Shown piece by piece: positions 34,256 to 42,341 of a stretch of DNA of 45,855 bases. Position numbers and translations under genes: made by a program. The first letter of the stretch is position 1; each line of letters starts with the position of its first letter. A model generated the notes under the pieces. The model saw only the letters and a program-made list of their open reading frames with translations, searched no databases and was not told where the DNA came from. This DNA comes from Bacteroidota bacterium (GTDB lineage Bacteria > Bacteroidota > Bacteroidia > Cytophagales > Cyclobacteriaceae): positions 680,039-725,893 of the forward strand of contig JAFEAL010000005.1 in the NCBI GenBank assembly GCA_018266435.1, given 5' to 3'.

Positions 34256-35497
34256 TTACCACAAAAACATTTTATTCTGAGCCAGGCAATCGCTCAGTTG
34301 CCGGTAGGCCAGTTTAATTTTTTCAGCCGAAGGGTTTTCTCCTACGTATTTCAAAATCCGTTCTGATAAACTTCCGTTGGTCAGAATTGTCTCCAGTTCT
34401 GGTTTTTTCCAAAACTCGAGCGTGGGCGAAATTACGACCAGTCGCTGCAAAATCGTTGCCCAAAGTTCCTGGATAGAGACTGCAGAAGTGACACCGAATA
34501 AATTTAAGTAGTCAGTGTCTGTAATAACAGTTTGCCGCCCGGTCACGATACTCTTGTTAAAAATAGAAACGAGCACATCGGTTTTGATTTTAGTCTGCAC
34601 ATCCATGCTGGCAAATTTTTCATTGACCATAGCTTTGAGCAATTCAATCACCAACGCAATAATGGCAAAGTCTGCCGCAGGGCATTCTTGCACATCCATA
34701 ATGCGGATTTCAATGGAGCCGCGGTCGAAGCGGGGAATGGCCCCGCGCGAATTCACCCATACCGGATCTAAAATATTTTCCGGATCATACGGACGGATAT
34801 CAGTTTTAATTTTTTCGTATATCGTATTGAGGTAGTTGCGTTTTGAAAACACAGCTTCGGGAATAACCCGGCCGGTGATGGACGGGATTTTTGACTGATT
34901 GGTTTTGTAATACTCCAGGCGGGTATCCAGTTGGTGGGTTGGTTTCCCATCAAAAATGGGAGAGCTTGCACACAGTGCGGGCAAGAGGGGTAAAATTATT
35001 CGTACAGCCGCATGGAGTTTGGAAAATTCTTCGTCATCGTAAAAGGGCAGGTTCAGGTGTGTGCTTTGCAGGTTACTCCAGCCGTGTCCCTGGCAGTTAA
35101 AAATTTTATTGTACAGGTGATAGATTTCATTATTGTCGTGCGGCCAAAGTTTTGTTTCAGTCAGCGGATTCATAAACGGATGTGCAGCCGTAGGCATAAG
35201 TAGGGCATTCCATCTTTCCAGGTGTGCATTGATGCGTTTGATATTATCAGCAAAAGCATTTTCAAGGGCATTAAAATTTGATTCCGGCCGGGTTGATTTC
35301 AGTTCCACAACATGCAGTACTAACTCGTTGCTCCACGTGATTAATCCATTTTCGAAATCGCTTCCAATAACGCCAAGTTCGTTTTTTAACAGTTGGTCAA
35401 CGATGGGATTAACGACCAGTGTGGTTTTATCTACCACCATATACTCCAGTTCTATGCCAAAGGCTTGAAATAAATGCAGGCGTGCCGATTGACTCAT
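34256..35497 (-). CDS. GCS2-family carboxylate-amine ligase (YbdK-like)
   Basis: This 413-aa protein belongs to the glutamate-cysteine ligase family 2, with a glutamine-synthetase-like catalytic fold. Key motifs are FGIELEYMVVDKTTLVV (metal-binding Glu residues), QSTHLNLPFYDDEEF and RGSIEIRIMDVQECP. The family joins the carboxyl group of Glu or a similar acid to an amine, using ATP. Its ATG overlaps the stop of the RLAN ATP-grasp gene by four bases, so the two ligases are made together and probably act on the same product. The family alone does not tell which amino acids are joined. It need not be glutathione synthesis, because no GshB-type enzyme adjoins it. Confidence 0.88.
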   Translation of the reverse strand: MSQSARLHLFQAFGIELEYMVVDKTTLVVNPIVDQLLKNELGVIGSDFENGLITWSNELVLHVVELKSTRPESNFNALENAFADNIKRINAHLERWNALLMPTAAHPFMNPLTETKLWPHDNNEIYHLYNKIFNCQGHGWSNLQSTHLNLPFYDDEEFSKLHAAVRIILPLLPALCASSPIFDGKPTHQLDTRLEYYKTNQSKIPSITGRVIPEAVFSKRNYLNTIYEKIKTDIRPYDPENILDPVWVNSRGAIPRFDRGSIEIRIMDVQECPAADFAIIALVIELLKAMVNEKFASMDVQTKIKTDVLVSIFNKSIVTGRQTVITDTDYLNLFGVTSAVSIQELWATILQRLVVISPTLEFWKKPELETILTNGSLSERILKYVGENPSAEKIKLAYRQLSDCLAQNKMFLW

Positions 35498-36942
35498 TTG
35501 CTTGTTTTGATTTTGTTTAGAAATACTTCCATGATGATACCGTACAAACGGTCTTTTAAAATTTTGTCTTCAATGCCTGCATCAATGTTGGGGTTGTCAT
35601 TGATTTCAATTACATAAAATTTTCCCTCCACTTCTTTCATGTCTACTCCGTACAGTCCATTTCCGATCAGGGAAGTTGCTTTAAGGGCGGTTTTCAGCAG
35701 TCCGCTGGGGGCCTGGTCAACCGGAACACACTCCACTTCGCCTTCGCGCGATTTTTCTTTGTTAGCTCCCCAGTTGATGATCTGCCAGTGCTTGGTGGCC
35801 ATAAAATATTTGCAGACATAAATCACCTGGCCGTCAATTACACCCACGCGCCAGTCAAATCGTGTGGGCAGGTATTCTTGCGCTACCAGTAAATCTGATT
35901 TTTCAAACATGGTAGCCCGCACTTTTTTAAACTCTTTCTCTGATTCAATTTTAAATACTCCTTTAGAAAAAGCACCATCGGGCTGTTTGAGGATGAACGG
36001 AAAAGACATTTTAGAAGAAATATTATGGCAGGTCTCTTCAGAAATTACAATCGATTTTGGGGTAAGAACTTTGTGTGTGTTTAGCAACTCGTGCAGGTAA
36101 ACTTTGTTGGTGCACTTCAAAATAGAATCAGGATCATCGATTACCGCCAGGCCGAGCGACTGTGCTTTTTTGGCAAACCGAAATGTGTGGTGGTTGACAT
36201 TAGTGGTTTCGCGGATGAATAGCGCATCGTATTGAATCAGTTTGTCAATGTCGTTTTTGGTGATGAACTCGGTATTGAAGCCGGCCTCCAGCGATGCGCG
36301 GTAAAACCGTTTAAGCGCGCGATCATCTGAAGGTGGATTTTTGTCTTCGGTATTAGTCAGGATGGCCAGGTCATATTTTTTTTTGTCGGGGCGGAAATCA
36401 CGCTTGCGCAACAAATATTTTTCCAAGGACGAGATAAGTAACGATTTATCTCCTTCGGGTATTTCATTCAGGTTGATTGGCTTGATGCTTTGCAGCCGCC
36501 ATTTGTTTTTGTGTGAAAAGACTGCTCGCAGCGAAGGGGCCTGCACCATCTGAAAAAGCTGCTGGGCCAGCCGGTTGAGGTTTTCGGCCGGGGCTGTGCC
36601 AAAGTAAACATTAAACTCTACCCGGTCTGTTGTTTCGTTTTTGAATGTGTTCTGGATTAATAAATCAAAATTGATCGAGTCTTCGCGCAGAATGGAGGGG
36701 AAGCGCATGTCTTGTATGGCAAAAACTTCGGGCAGTACTTTGTGTCCGCGTGCTTCTGCCAGCAGCGAAACATAGTAGCCTTCACTTTGGTATTGATACG
36801 ACCTGCACAGGTTGAGCAGTTTCAGATTTTTTACCGTTTGAAACCGTTCATCGGCAATGTACTGGTCGGCAGAAATGATCTCTACATCGCGAATGTGAAA
36901 ATTCCAGGTTTCCGGTTTTTCTACAACAATGAGTTTAGGCAT
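35494..36942 (-). CDS. RimK-like ATP-grasp ligase with RLAN N-terminal domain
   Basis: This 482-aa protein has an N-terminal RLAN domain (RimK-like ATP-grasp N-terminal, about residues 1-185), with the conserved LCRSYQYQSEGYYVSLLAEARGH split around the tyrosines. A pre-ATP-grasp part follows (YDLAILTNTEDKNPPSD), then the ATP-grasp core. Core motifs are FPFILKQPDGAFSKGVFK (ATP lysine and glycine loop), VAQEYLPTRFDWRVGV and the metal site VIEINDNPNIDAG. RimK-like enzymes form amide bonds between amino acids and a peptide or protein end. It overlaps the GCS2 gene by four bases and is 88 bases downstream of the C39-like peptidase gene. It is only distantly related to the RimK at 2887-3795, which lacks an RLAN domain. 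Confidence 0.88.
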   Translation of the reverse strand: MPKLIVVEKPETWNFHIRDVEIISADQYIADERFQTVKNLKLLNLCRSYQYQSEGYYVSLLAEARGHKVLPEVFAIQDMRFPSILREDSINFDLLIQNTFKNETTDRVEFNVYFGTAPAENLNRLAQQLFQMVQAPSLRAVFSHKNKWRLQSIKPINLNEIPEGDKSLLISSLEKYLLRKRDFRPDKKKYDLAILTNTEDKNPPSDDRALKRFYRASLEAGFNTEFITKNDIDKLIQYDALFIRETTNVNHHTFRFAKKAQSLGLAVIDDPDSILKCTNKVYLHELLNTHKVLTPKSIVISEETCHNISSKMSFPFILKQPDGAFSKGVFKIESEKEFKKVRATMFEKSDLLVAQEYLPTRFDWRVGVIDGQVIYVCKYFMATKHWQIINWGANKEKSREGEVECVPVDQAPSGLLKTALKATSLIGNGLYGVDMKEVEGKFYVIEINDNPNIDAGIEDKILKDRLYGIIMEVFLNKIKTSK

Positions 36943-37030
36943 ACCTTAATTGTAAATTTTCTAAGCGTCAATTGTCGATCAGATTGAATTAGGAATGTAA
37001 TTAAACATTGGGGCATCGGCTCATTGAAAA

Positions 37031-37744
37031 TTATTTTGGTTCGATCACAAGCAAGTTGGCATCGTAGGTTACAATACCCAGCATAATACTGTTAATGAGT
37101 CTGTCGAAAGTTACACTATAATACTGACTCTTGAGCGGGTTGGGGTTCATGGGGTCGGCTAAGTATACCATGTTGCTGGTTTCATCAAATCCGTTAACGA
37201 TTACAAAATGCCCTACGGGTTCACCGCGTATGCTGTCAAATTTATTATTGTGCGGAATTTCACGCACGTTGCCGTACAAATACGTTGCACTTAACCCCGT
37301 TAGTATGGGTATAGAATTTTTTAAATATTTTTTTATCAGAGTTTCATCCAGTTCACTCAATAATAATTTTCCTCCTGCCTCCAGAAATTTGATGTAGGCT
37401 TTAGAGGCTACCTGCAGCCGCTTGCTCCGGAATTTGTACCGCATTTGCTTCTTCAGGTTTTGTGCCATTTTTTTTGACGACAACGAAAACCACGAAGGGT
37501 CAAAGATGTTGAGGTTATAGGTATAAATGTGAGCGTTGTAGCCGCGCTGCAAGGCATGGTTGCCGAGCATCACGGCCAGCGTGCCACCCGTTTTCAGGCT
37601 CTTTACCTCCTTGATTACTGATTTTAACGGAATTTTGTCGTGGTAGTATTGATAAAGGGCATGGAGGCAGGTAGGCCCGCAGGTAATGTCATCGGGCTGC
37701 GCCTTGATGTCGAAGTTTAAAAAAAGATTGTGGCGGTCCGACAT
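37031..37744 (-). CDS. C39-like cysteine peptidase
   Basis: This 237-aa protein looks like a papain-fold peptidase of the C39 type, known from the leader-cleaving domain of bacteriocin exporters. Q16 and C22 stand in AQPDDITCGPTCLHALY (oxyanion Gln and nucleophile), H179 is in EPVGHFVIVNGFD, and D197 is in YLADPMNPNP, giving a complete Gln-Cys-His-Asp set in the right order. There is no ATPase or membrane part. It starts nine bases after the DUF155 gene and precedes the two ligase genes. A role in trimming or removing the peptide those ligases make is inferred from this order. Confidence 0.82.
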   Translation of the reverse strand: MSDRHNLFLNFDIKAQPDDITCGPTCLHALYQYYHDKIPLKSVIKEVKSLKTGGTLAVMLGNHALQRGYNAHIYTYNLNIFDPSWFSLSSKKMAQNLKKQMRYKFRSKRLQVASKAYIKFLEAGGKLLLSELDETLIKKYLKNSIPILTGLSATYLYGNVREIPHNNKFDSIRGEPVGHFVIVNGFDETSNMVYLADPMNPNPLKSQYYSVTFDRLINSIMLGIVTYDANLLVIEPK

Positions 37745-37753
37745 GTTGTTCGG

Positions 37754-38536
37754 TTACAAAAATTTAGAAATAAAAATATTCAGTACTTCCACAAGAATAA
37801 GCAAAATGATGATCCACTCCAGCATGGTGCTGGTGCGCTGGTTTGAGATTTCGCGAAAGATGCCCAGGTTATCTTCAATGATGCGTAAGGTGTATTCAAT
37901 CTCGCTGAAGCGCAAGCGCAAGTCGAAGTGGCGCATTAATCCTTTGTGCAGTTTATCGAGGTACTCATCGTCCCATACCTGATCAGGCGCATCAAAAATG
38001 TAAATATTGTCGGCTATGTCATTTTGGGTGTTCAGGGCTTTGCCGATAAACCGAAGCATGTTGGTGCGGTTAATGTTCAGCTTTCCACTGGTTTCTAAAT
38101 CCCGGGAAAAGCCCCGTATCTCGGTCAGTAAGTTTTCTGATACACTGTGGTAGTAATCCAACGCTACGGATTGTGCTAAATTAAACATGGCGATGCGCAG
38201 CACCTTGTCATCCAGCCGGTCAACCACCACCTGATCAAACTCAAATTCCATTTCACCATCCTGCATACGCACTTCGTGGTCATCGCGCAGCCATTGTTGG
38301 TTCGGGCTTTTTTGAAAAGGGAGGATGGTGCGAACGGCTACTTTTATCTCTTCTTCTGATTGCCCGGCAAAAACCACCACACCGTAATTAAAGTAGTATT
38401 GATACTTGTCGCCACCAAATGAATACATCAGCTCAGACGAAGAATCGGCAAGAGGTTTCAAATCAAGGAACGACTTGATTCCTTTCAAGTCCAACTGATT
38501 GGCAACTAGTAAAGCAGAGAGTTTAATGGTCTTCAT
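37754..38536 (-). CDS. RMD1/YagE (DUF155) family protein with C-terminal membrane anchor
   Basis: This 260-aa protein fits the RMD1/YagE/DUF155 family, known from fungal and bacterial proteins of poorly defined role. The family hallmarks are YYFNYGVVVFAGQSEEEI (residues about 47-64), AQSVALDYYHSVSENLL, IADNIYIFDAPDQVWDD, a coiled region, and the end ISNQRTSTMLEWIIILLILVEV. The last 23 residues form a membrane helix, so the bulk should be cytoplasmic and tail-anchored. It is the first gene of the DUF155-C39-RLAN-GCS2 run. Eukaryotic relatives act in mitochondrial translation and meiotic division, which does not define its role here. Confidence 0.88.
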   Translation of the reverse strand: MKTIKLSALLVANQLDLKGIKSFLDLKPLADSSSELMYSFGGDKYQYYFNYGVVVFAGQSEEEIKVAVRTILPFQKSPNQQWLRDDHEVRMQDGEMEFEFDQVVVDRLDDKVLRIAMFNLAQSVALDYYHSVSENLLTEIRGFSRDLETSGKLNINRTNMLRFIGKALNTQNDIADNIYIFDAPDQVWDDEYLDKLHKGLMRHFDLRLRFSEIEYTLRIIEDNLGIFREISNQRTSTMLEWIIILLILVEVLNIFISKFL

Positions 38537-38733
38537 CTGTTAATAATCTATTTTTAATACTCGATGGCCGGTTTATGGTAATTACGTTTTTTTGTGTGGC
38601 TACAAATGAATACCTCGCACTAAGAATAGTTTCAAATTTAAAATTAAAATTCATGTCATAGAAATGTAGAAATTACTGCGAAGTACGATCTTTGTCGCTA
38701 AGTATTTAAAGCGATGACGAATCAAGGCACTGC

Positions 38734-38757
38734 TATTCAGTCATCCTTGACTGAATA
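38734..38757. repeat. Perfect 10-bp inverted repeat upstream of the S1/P1 nuclease gene
   Basis: TATTCAGTCA (38734-38743) and its exact reverse complement TGACTGAATA (38748-38757) flank a four-base loop, 38 bases before the nuclease ATG. No T run follows on either strand, so it does not look like a terminator. It lies in the 259-base gap between two divergent genes and may be an operator or a leader hairpin. The rest of the gap holds nothing I recognise. Confidence 0.75.
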
Positions 38758-38795
38758 ATAAAACTTATGAAATACTACACCTAACCTGAATCAAA

Positions 38796-39560
38796 ATGAT
38801 GAAAAACCTACTTATTTGTTTTGCACTGATGCTTCCCACGTTTAGTTTCGGCTGGGGGCAAACGGGCCACCGGGCGGTAGCACTCATTGCCGAGAGGCAC
38901 CTGTCGGCAAAGGCAAAAAAGAATATTGCCAAAATACTGAACAACGAATCTCTTTCCATGGTGAGCGCATGGATGGACGAAATCAGATCAGATTCTACTT
39001 ATGATAACACCACAGACTGGCATTGGGTAACGATTGAAACCGGAAAGACATACGATCAATCTCCTAAAAACCCAAAAGGTGATGTGATAGAAGCAATCGG
39101 CCGGCTGACCGCGGCATTGAAAAAACACAACTTGGATAAAAAGACAGAAGCAGTTTATTTAAAAATGCTCATTCACCTGGTAGGCGACATCCACCAGCCT
39201 TTGCACGTAGGCTGCTGCGATGATCAGGGTGGCAACAAAGTGAAAGTAAAATGGTTCCGCTCTGAGTCTAACCTGCATCGTGTGTGGGACAGCGAAATGA
39301 TTGATGATACCAAACTCAGCTATACCGAGTTGGCCTATTTTTCCGGTGAGCCCGATGCGGCCACATTAGCTGCTTGGCAAAAAAATTCGGTGCTGGATTG
39401 GGCTGGTGAATCAATTGCATTACGGCCTCAGGTGTATGCTATTGGAAACGGAAGTTTAGGATACAAGTATTCATATAAAAATTTACCTAATGCCAAGCAC
39501 CGTATATTACAGGCCGGTGTACGCCTGGCCGGGTTGCTGAACCAGATTTATGGCAAATAG
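38796..39560 (+). CDS. S1/P1-family nuclease, secreted
   Basis: This 254-aa zinc nuclease has a signal peptide (NLLICFALMLPTFSFG) whose cleavage would expose Trp20, the N-terminal residue that binds zinc in P1 nuclease. The other ligands appear in order: H25 in GWGQTGHR, D61 region in AWMDEIRSD, the His of DWHWV, the set H-x3-D-x5-H in HLVGDIHQPLHVG, and the H and D of NLHRVWDSEM. All nine positions of the tri-zinc site seem present, so it should degrade single-stranded DNA or RNA outside the cytoplasm, possibly for phosphate or nucleoside uptake. It starts at the ATG at 38796 (a second ATG follows at once). Its stop is one base from the end of the converging gene. Confidence 0.93.
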   Translation: MMKNLLICFALMLPTFSFGWGQTGHRAVALIAERHLSAKAKKNIAKILNNESLSMVSAWMDEIRSDSTYDNTTDWHWVTIETGKTYDQSPKNPKGDVIEAIGRLTAALKKHNLDKKTEAVYLKMLIHLVGDIHQPLHVGCCDDQGGNKVKVKWFRSESNLHRVWDSEMIDDTKLSYTELAYFSGEPDAATLAAWQKNSVLDWAGESIALRPQVYAIGNGSLGYKYSYKNLPNAKHRILQAGVRLAGLLNQIYGK

Positions 39561-39561
39561 A

Positions 39562-40209
39562 TTACTGTGCCTCTTTTGGATAAGAAAAAAAAATCTGACG
39601 AATTAAATAAACCAATAAAAAAATTACAAGCGCCAGCAGCCCGATAGGCAAAACGCTAAAGGTCAAAATGAACAGCAATTTTTTTTCTGTTGCTGAGGTG
39701 AATTGGTCACTGATCAAAAGAACCTGACTGTTTTTTTTGACAAACAGTTCATTCACTTCTTTTTGATAGTTGAAAAAAGCAGCGTCAAGTTTTTCGGCTT
39801 TATTGAAGTCTGCAAATGGCTGGGCCGAAGTGGTAATCAGTTGCAGGTATTCTTGTTCTTTAGTGTTGTAGGTTTTTCGGGAAGCAATAACATTGCTGAT
39901 AGCCGTTACTTGTTCAGGGTAAACGGAGTTAATTTTCAGGAGGCTGTCATAAATTCGGGTATTTAGTTCTCCGAGTTTACTCATTTTTGAAATTAATAAT
40001 TTTCGCTCGGTGGTATCATTGCTGTGAGCTACATGAAAAAGCAAAATATGTTTTTGATTAGAGTTGAACGTCAGGCGTTGAATAAGGCGGTGTTGTAAGG
40101 CACCATCTTCAATCAACCGGCTGTACCTGCTATCAAGCCAATTGATCTCAAGAAGTAACCAAACAATACTTACGGAAAAAACAGTGAGGGTAAAATAGAT
40201 CCATTTCAT
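39562..40209 (-). CDS. Membrane protein with four-helix-bundle (4HB_MCP-like) sensor domain
   Basis: This 215-aa protein has a membrane helix at each end (about residues 3-20 and 178-205) and a helical extracytoplasmic domain between them. It has the layout of the four-helix-bundle sensors found in chemoreceptors and kinases. Unlike those, it ends 10 residues after the second helix with no HAMP, kinase or signalling domain. It may be a stand-alone sensor that passes signals through a partner, or simply a structural protein. A candidate -7 element TATGTTTG lies at 40244-40251, 34 bases before the ATG. Confidence 0.75.
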   Translation of the reverse strand: MKWIYFTLTVFSVSIVWLLLEINWLDSRYSRLIEDGALQHRLIQRLTFNSNQKHILLFHVAHSNDTTERKLLISKMSKLGELNTRIYDSLLKINSVYPEQVTAISNVIASRKTYNTKEQEYLQLITTSAQPFADFNKAEKLDAAFFNYQKEVNELFVKKNSQVLLISDQFTSATEKKLLFILTFSVLPIGLLALVIFLLVYLIRQIFFSYPKEAQ

Positions 40210-40243
40210 GGTGCGAATTTTTCTTAGGCTAACGGCAAGGTGT

Positions 40244-40251
40244 CAAACATA
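40244..40251 (-). promoter_or_regulatory. Candidate -7 element for the four-helix-bundle protein gene
   Basis: The minus strand reads TATGTTTG, a perfect TAnnTTTG, 34 bases before the ATG at 40209. No -33 TTG is evident at the expected spacing. Confidence 0.35.
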
Positions 40252-40285
40252 GTTTTTATCTAAGACTGATCAGGCCGTGTAAGGT

Positions 40286-40726
40286 TTACTCACTTTTAGT
40301 GATCACTACTTTTTCCATCACATCACCGGGGCGAATAGCATCGATTACCTCAAGCCCTTCATAAACTTTGCCAAAAACGGTGTGGTTTCGATCAAGGTGC
40401 GAAGTGCTTTGGCGCGAATGGCAGATAAAAAATTGTGAGCCTCCGGTATTTCTCCCGGCATGGGCCATGGAGAGCACTCCGCGGTCATGGTATTGGTTTT
40501 TACCGGTAAGTTCGCAATCAATGGTGTAGCCCGGCCCCCCGTTGCCAATGCCGTTGGGACAGCCGCCCTGTATCACAAAATTGGGGATGACTCGGTGAAA
40601 GGTCAACCCGTTGTAAAAGCCTTTCTCGGCAAGTGTAATAAAATTTTTTACAGTGTTAGGCGCATCTTCTTCAAAGAATTGAATTTTCATTACGCCCTTT
40701 TTGGTGTGGATTTCTGCGGTAGTCAT
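40286..40726 (-). CDS. Peptidyl-prolyl cis-trans isomerase, cyclophilin type
   Basis: This 146-aa single-domain cyclophilin lacks a signal peptide, so it should be cytoplasmic. Active-site motifs are [17 protein letters not shown] (catalytic Arg), [19 protein letters not shown] and [14 protein letters not shown]. The Trp that binds cyclosporin in eukaryotic cyclophilins is replaced by His, as in many bacterial forms. It catalyses proline isomerisation during folding. It is a single gene, 76 bases from the four-helix-bundle gene. Confidence 0.94.
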   Translation of the reverse strand: MTTAEIHTKKGVMKIQFFEEDAPNTVKNFITLAEKGFYNGLTFHRVIPNFVIQGGCPNGIGNGGPGYTIDCELTGKNQYHDRGVLSMAHAGRNTGGSQFFICHSRQSTSHLDRNHTVFGKVYEGLEVIDAIRPGDVMEKVVITKSE

Positions 40727-40828
40727 TATTGCTTTTTTGTGCGAAGATAACAGACTTTGTGAAGGATGATGACGAAATATGAAGGAACGGCAATAACAAA
40801 AGCTTGCCGGTATAAATGGAATTGAGAA

Positions 40829-41377
40829 TTACATTCTGGCTCGCCAGGGAGTTTCGTTAATTTTCAATTCATGAGCCATCATGCGGCACAGCATAAAAAA
40901 ATAATCAGAAAGACGGTTTAGGTAGTGAATGATCAGCGGCTCTACCGCAGTGTGAGCATTCAGTGCAACCACCAGTCGCTCAGCCCTGCGGCAAACAGTG
41001 CGGGTAACGTGCCCAAGAGAAACGGATGGATGGCCACCCGGTAGTACAAAAAATTTCATAGGCGGAAGAGCCGCATCCATTTTATCTATTTCTGTTTCAA
41101 GCCGGTGAATGTCTTCAATATATAGAGATGGAATTTTTACTTTTTTGTTTCCCGGTTCGGTAGCCAAAATTGCCCCGATGGTAAAAAGTCGATCTTGTAT
41201 TTCTACTAAAATTTCGTGGCGGGAAGCATTGACCGGCTGGTCGCGCAGCAGTCCCAGAAAAGAATTTAATTCATCAACGGTGCCGTAGGCATCAATGCGC
41301 AAATCTGATTTGGGTAACCGCTGGCCACCAAACAATGCTGTGGTGCCGTCATCGCCTGTTTTGGTATAGATTTTCAT
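40829..41377 (-). CDS. Cob(I)alamin adenosyltransferase, PduO type
   Basis: This 182-aa enzyme attaches the adenosyl group of ATP to cob(I)alamin to make adenosylcobalamin. It has the PduO-type N-terminal ATP motif KIYTKTGDDGTTALFGGQRL, IDAYGTVDELNSFLG and the C-terminal helix bundle motifs VCRRAERLVV and YLNRLSDYFFMLCR. No cobalamin riboswitch was found before it, and no B12-dependent enzyme lies next to it. The ATG is at 41375-41377, and the ABC ATPase gene upstream ends 51 bases away. Confidence 0.94.
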   Translation of the reverse strand: MKIYTKTGDDGTTALFGGQRLPKSDLRIDAYGTVDELNSFLGLLRDQPVNASRHEILVEIQDRLFTIGAILATEPGNKKVKIPSLYIEDIHRLETEIDKMDAALPPMKFFVLPGGHPSVSLGHVTRTVCRRAERLVVALNAHTAVEPLIIHYLNRLSDYFFMLCRMMAHELKINETPWRARM

Positions 41378-41428
41378 TTAGCGAAGGTGCAGATAAGGCA
41401 CCGATATGTCAAGCGAAAGGGTGTCTTG

Positions 41429-42151
41429 TCAGTGGGCGGCTTCAACGGGTACTCCCCGGTTAATATTTTCATTCTTACGATCCCACTCGATCAATCCGTC
41501 TTTCAGGCGAATGATGCGGTGAGCATAGTGGGCAATGTCATCTTCGTGGGTTACCATGATAATTGTATTTCCTTTATCATGCAGTTGCTGAAACAAGTTC
41601 ATGATGTCGTACGATGTTTTTGAATCAAGGTTACCCGTGGGCTCGTCAGCTAAAATGATGGAAGGATTATTCACCAATGCGCGCGCAATGGCTACCCGTT
41701 GGCGCTGCCCGCCCGAAAGTTCATTGGGCCGGTGGTGATGCCGGTTGGCCAAATCAACGCTGGTTAGGGCGGCCATGGCCATTTCTTCGCGTTCGTCTTT
41801 GCTGTAGCCCGCATAGATTAACGGAAGGGCAACGTTTTCGAGTGCGGTGGCGCGCGGAAGGAGGTTAAAGGTTTGAAACACAAAACCGATTTCTTTGTTG
41901 CGTACCACGGCCAATTCGTTTTCGGTCATCTCACTCACCATATGGTTGTTGAGCATGTAAGTACCGCTGGTGGGGGTATCGAGGCAGCCCACAATATTCA
42001 TGAGCGTGGATTTGCCCGAACCCGAAGGCCCCATAAAGGCAACGTATTCACCTTTGTCAATGGAAATAGAAATATCCTGAAGGGCATTTACAATGTTGTC
42101 GCCCATTTTATAAGAGCGGGCAATGTGATGGGTTTCAATGATTCTCGACAT
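41429..42151 (-). CDS. ABC transporter ATP-binding protein, LolD/MacB type
   Basis: This 240-aa ATPase has Walker [10 protein letters not shown] with K47, the Q-loop [16 protein letters not shown], signature [15 protein letters not shown], Walker [13 protein letters not shown] and switch MVTHEDD. The [15 protein letters not shown] start and the [13 protein letters not shown] segment fit the MacB/LolD group, whose members drive outer-membrane lipoprotein release or efflux with a FtsX-like permease. No permease gene lies in the window next to it. The gene ends in a short C-terminal extension. A -7 element is 16 bases before its ATG. Confidence 0.93.
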   Translation of the reverse strand: MSRIIETHHIARSYKMGDNIVNALQDISISIDKGEYVAFMGPSGSGKSTLMNIVGCLDTPTSGTYMLNNHMVSEMTENELAVVRNKEIGFVFQTFNLLPRATALENVALPLIYAGYSKDEREEMAMAALTSVDLANRHHHRPNELSGGQRQRVAIARALVNNPSIILADEPTGNLDSKTSYDIMNLFQQLHDKGNTIIMVTHEDDIAHYAHRIIRLKDGLIEWDRKNENINRGVPVEAAH

Positions 42152-42167
42152 GCAGTTAAGTATTGGG

Positions 42168-42175
42168 CAAATCTA
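42168..42175 (-). promoter_or_regulatory. Bacteroidota -7 element for the ABC ATPase gene
   Basis: The minus strand reads TAGATTTG, a perfect TAnnTTTG, 16 bases before the ATG at 42151. A TTTG lies 11 bases upstream, which is closer than the usual -33 spacing, so that half is doubtful. Confidence 0.4.
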
Positions 42176-42311
42176 TTTATCTTTTTCAAAACTTGGTTGG
42201 ATTGTTCCATAGACGTAATCAGGTCGAATAGGTTACGTTTTTTCCTTTTTCCGGATAATTCATTTAACCGAAGGAAGACTTATAGCTATTATTATTTTGC
42301 AATAAGAGTGT

Positions 42312-42319
42312 TATTTTTG
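42312..42319 (+). promoter_or_regulatory. Bacteroidota -7 element for the repeat protein gene
   Basis: TATTTTTG matches TAnnTTTG perfectly and ends 22 bases before the ATG at 42342. A TTTG is present at 42296-42299 but only 12 bases upstream. The octamer is the same as at 7839 and 10848. Confidence 0.45.
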
Positions 42320-42341
42320 TAAGTTGAATACCTGTAACTCT

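Noticed and set aside
29231..38536. Whole minus-strand block as a classical phage-defence island
   Set aside because: Only the helicase has a possible link to defence; there is no restriction, methylase, integrase or toxin-antitoxin gene, and base composition looks like the flanks.
41378..41428. Cobalamin riboswitch before the PduO-type adenosyltransferase
   Set aside because: The gap is only 51 bases and contains no B12-box-like sequence.
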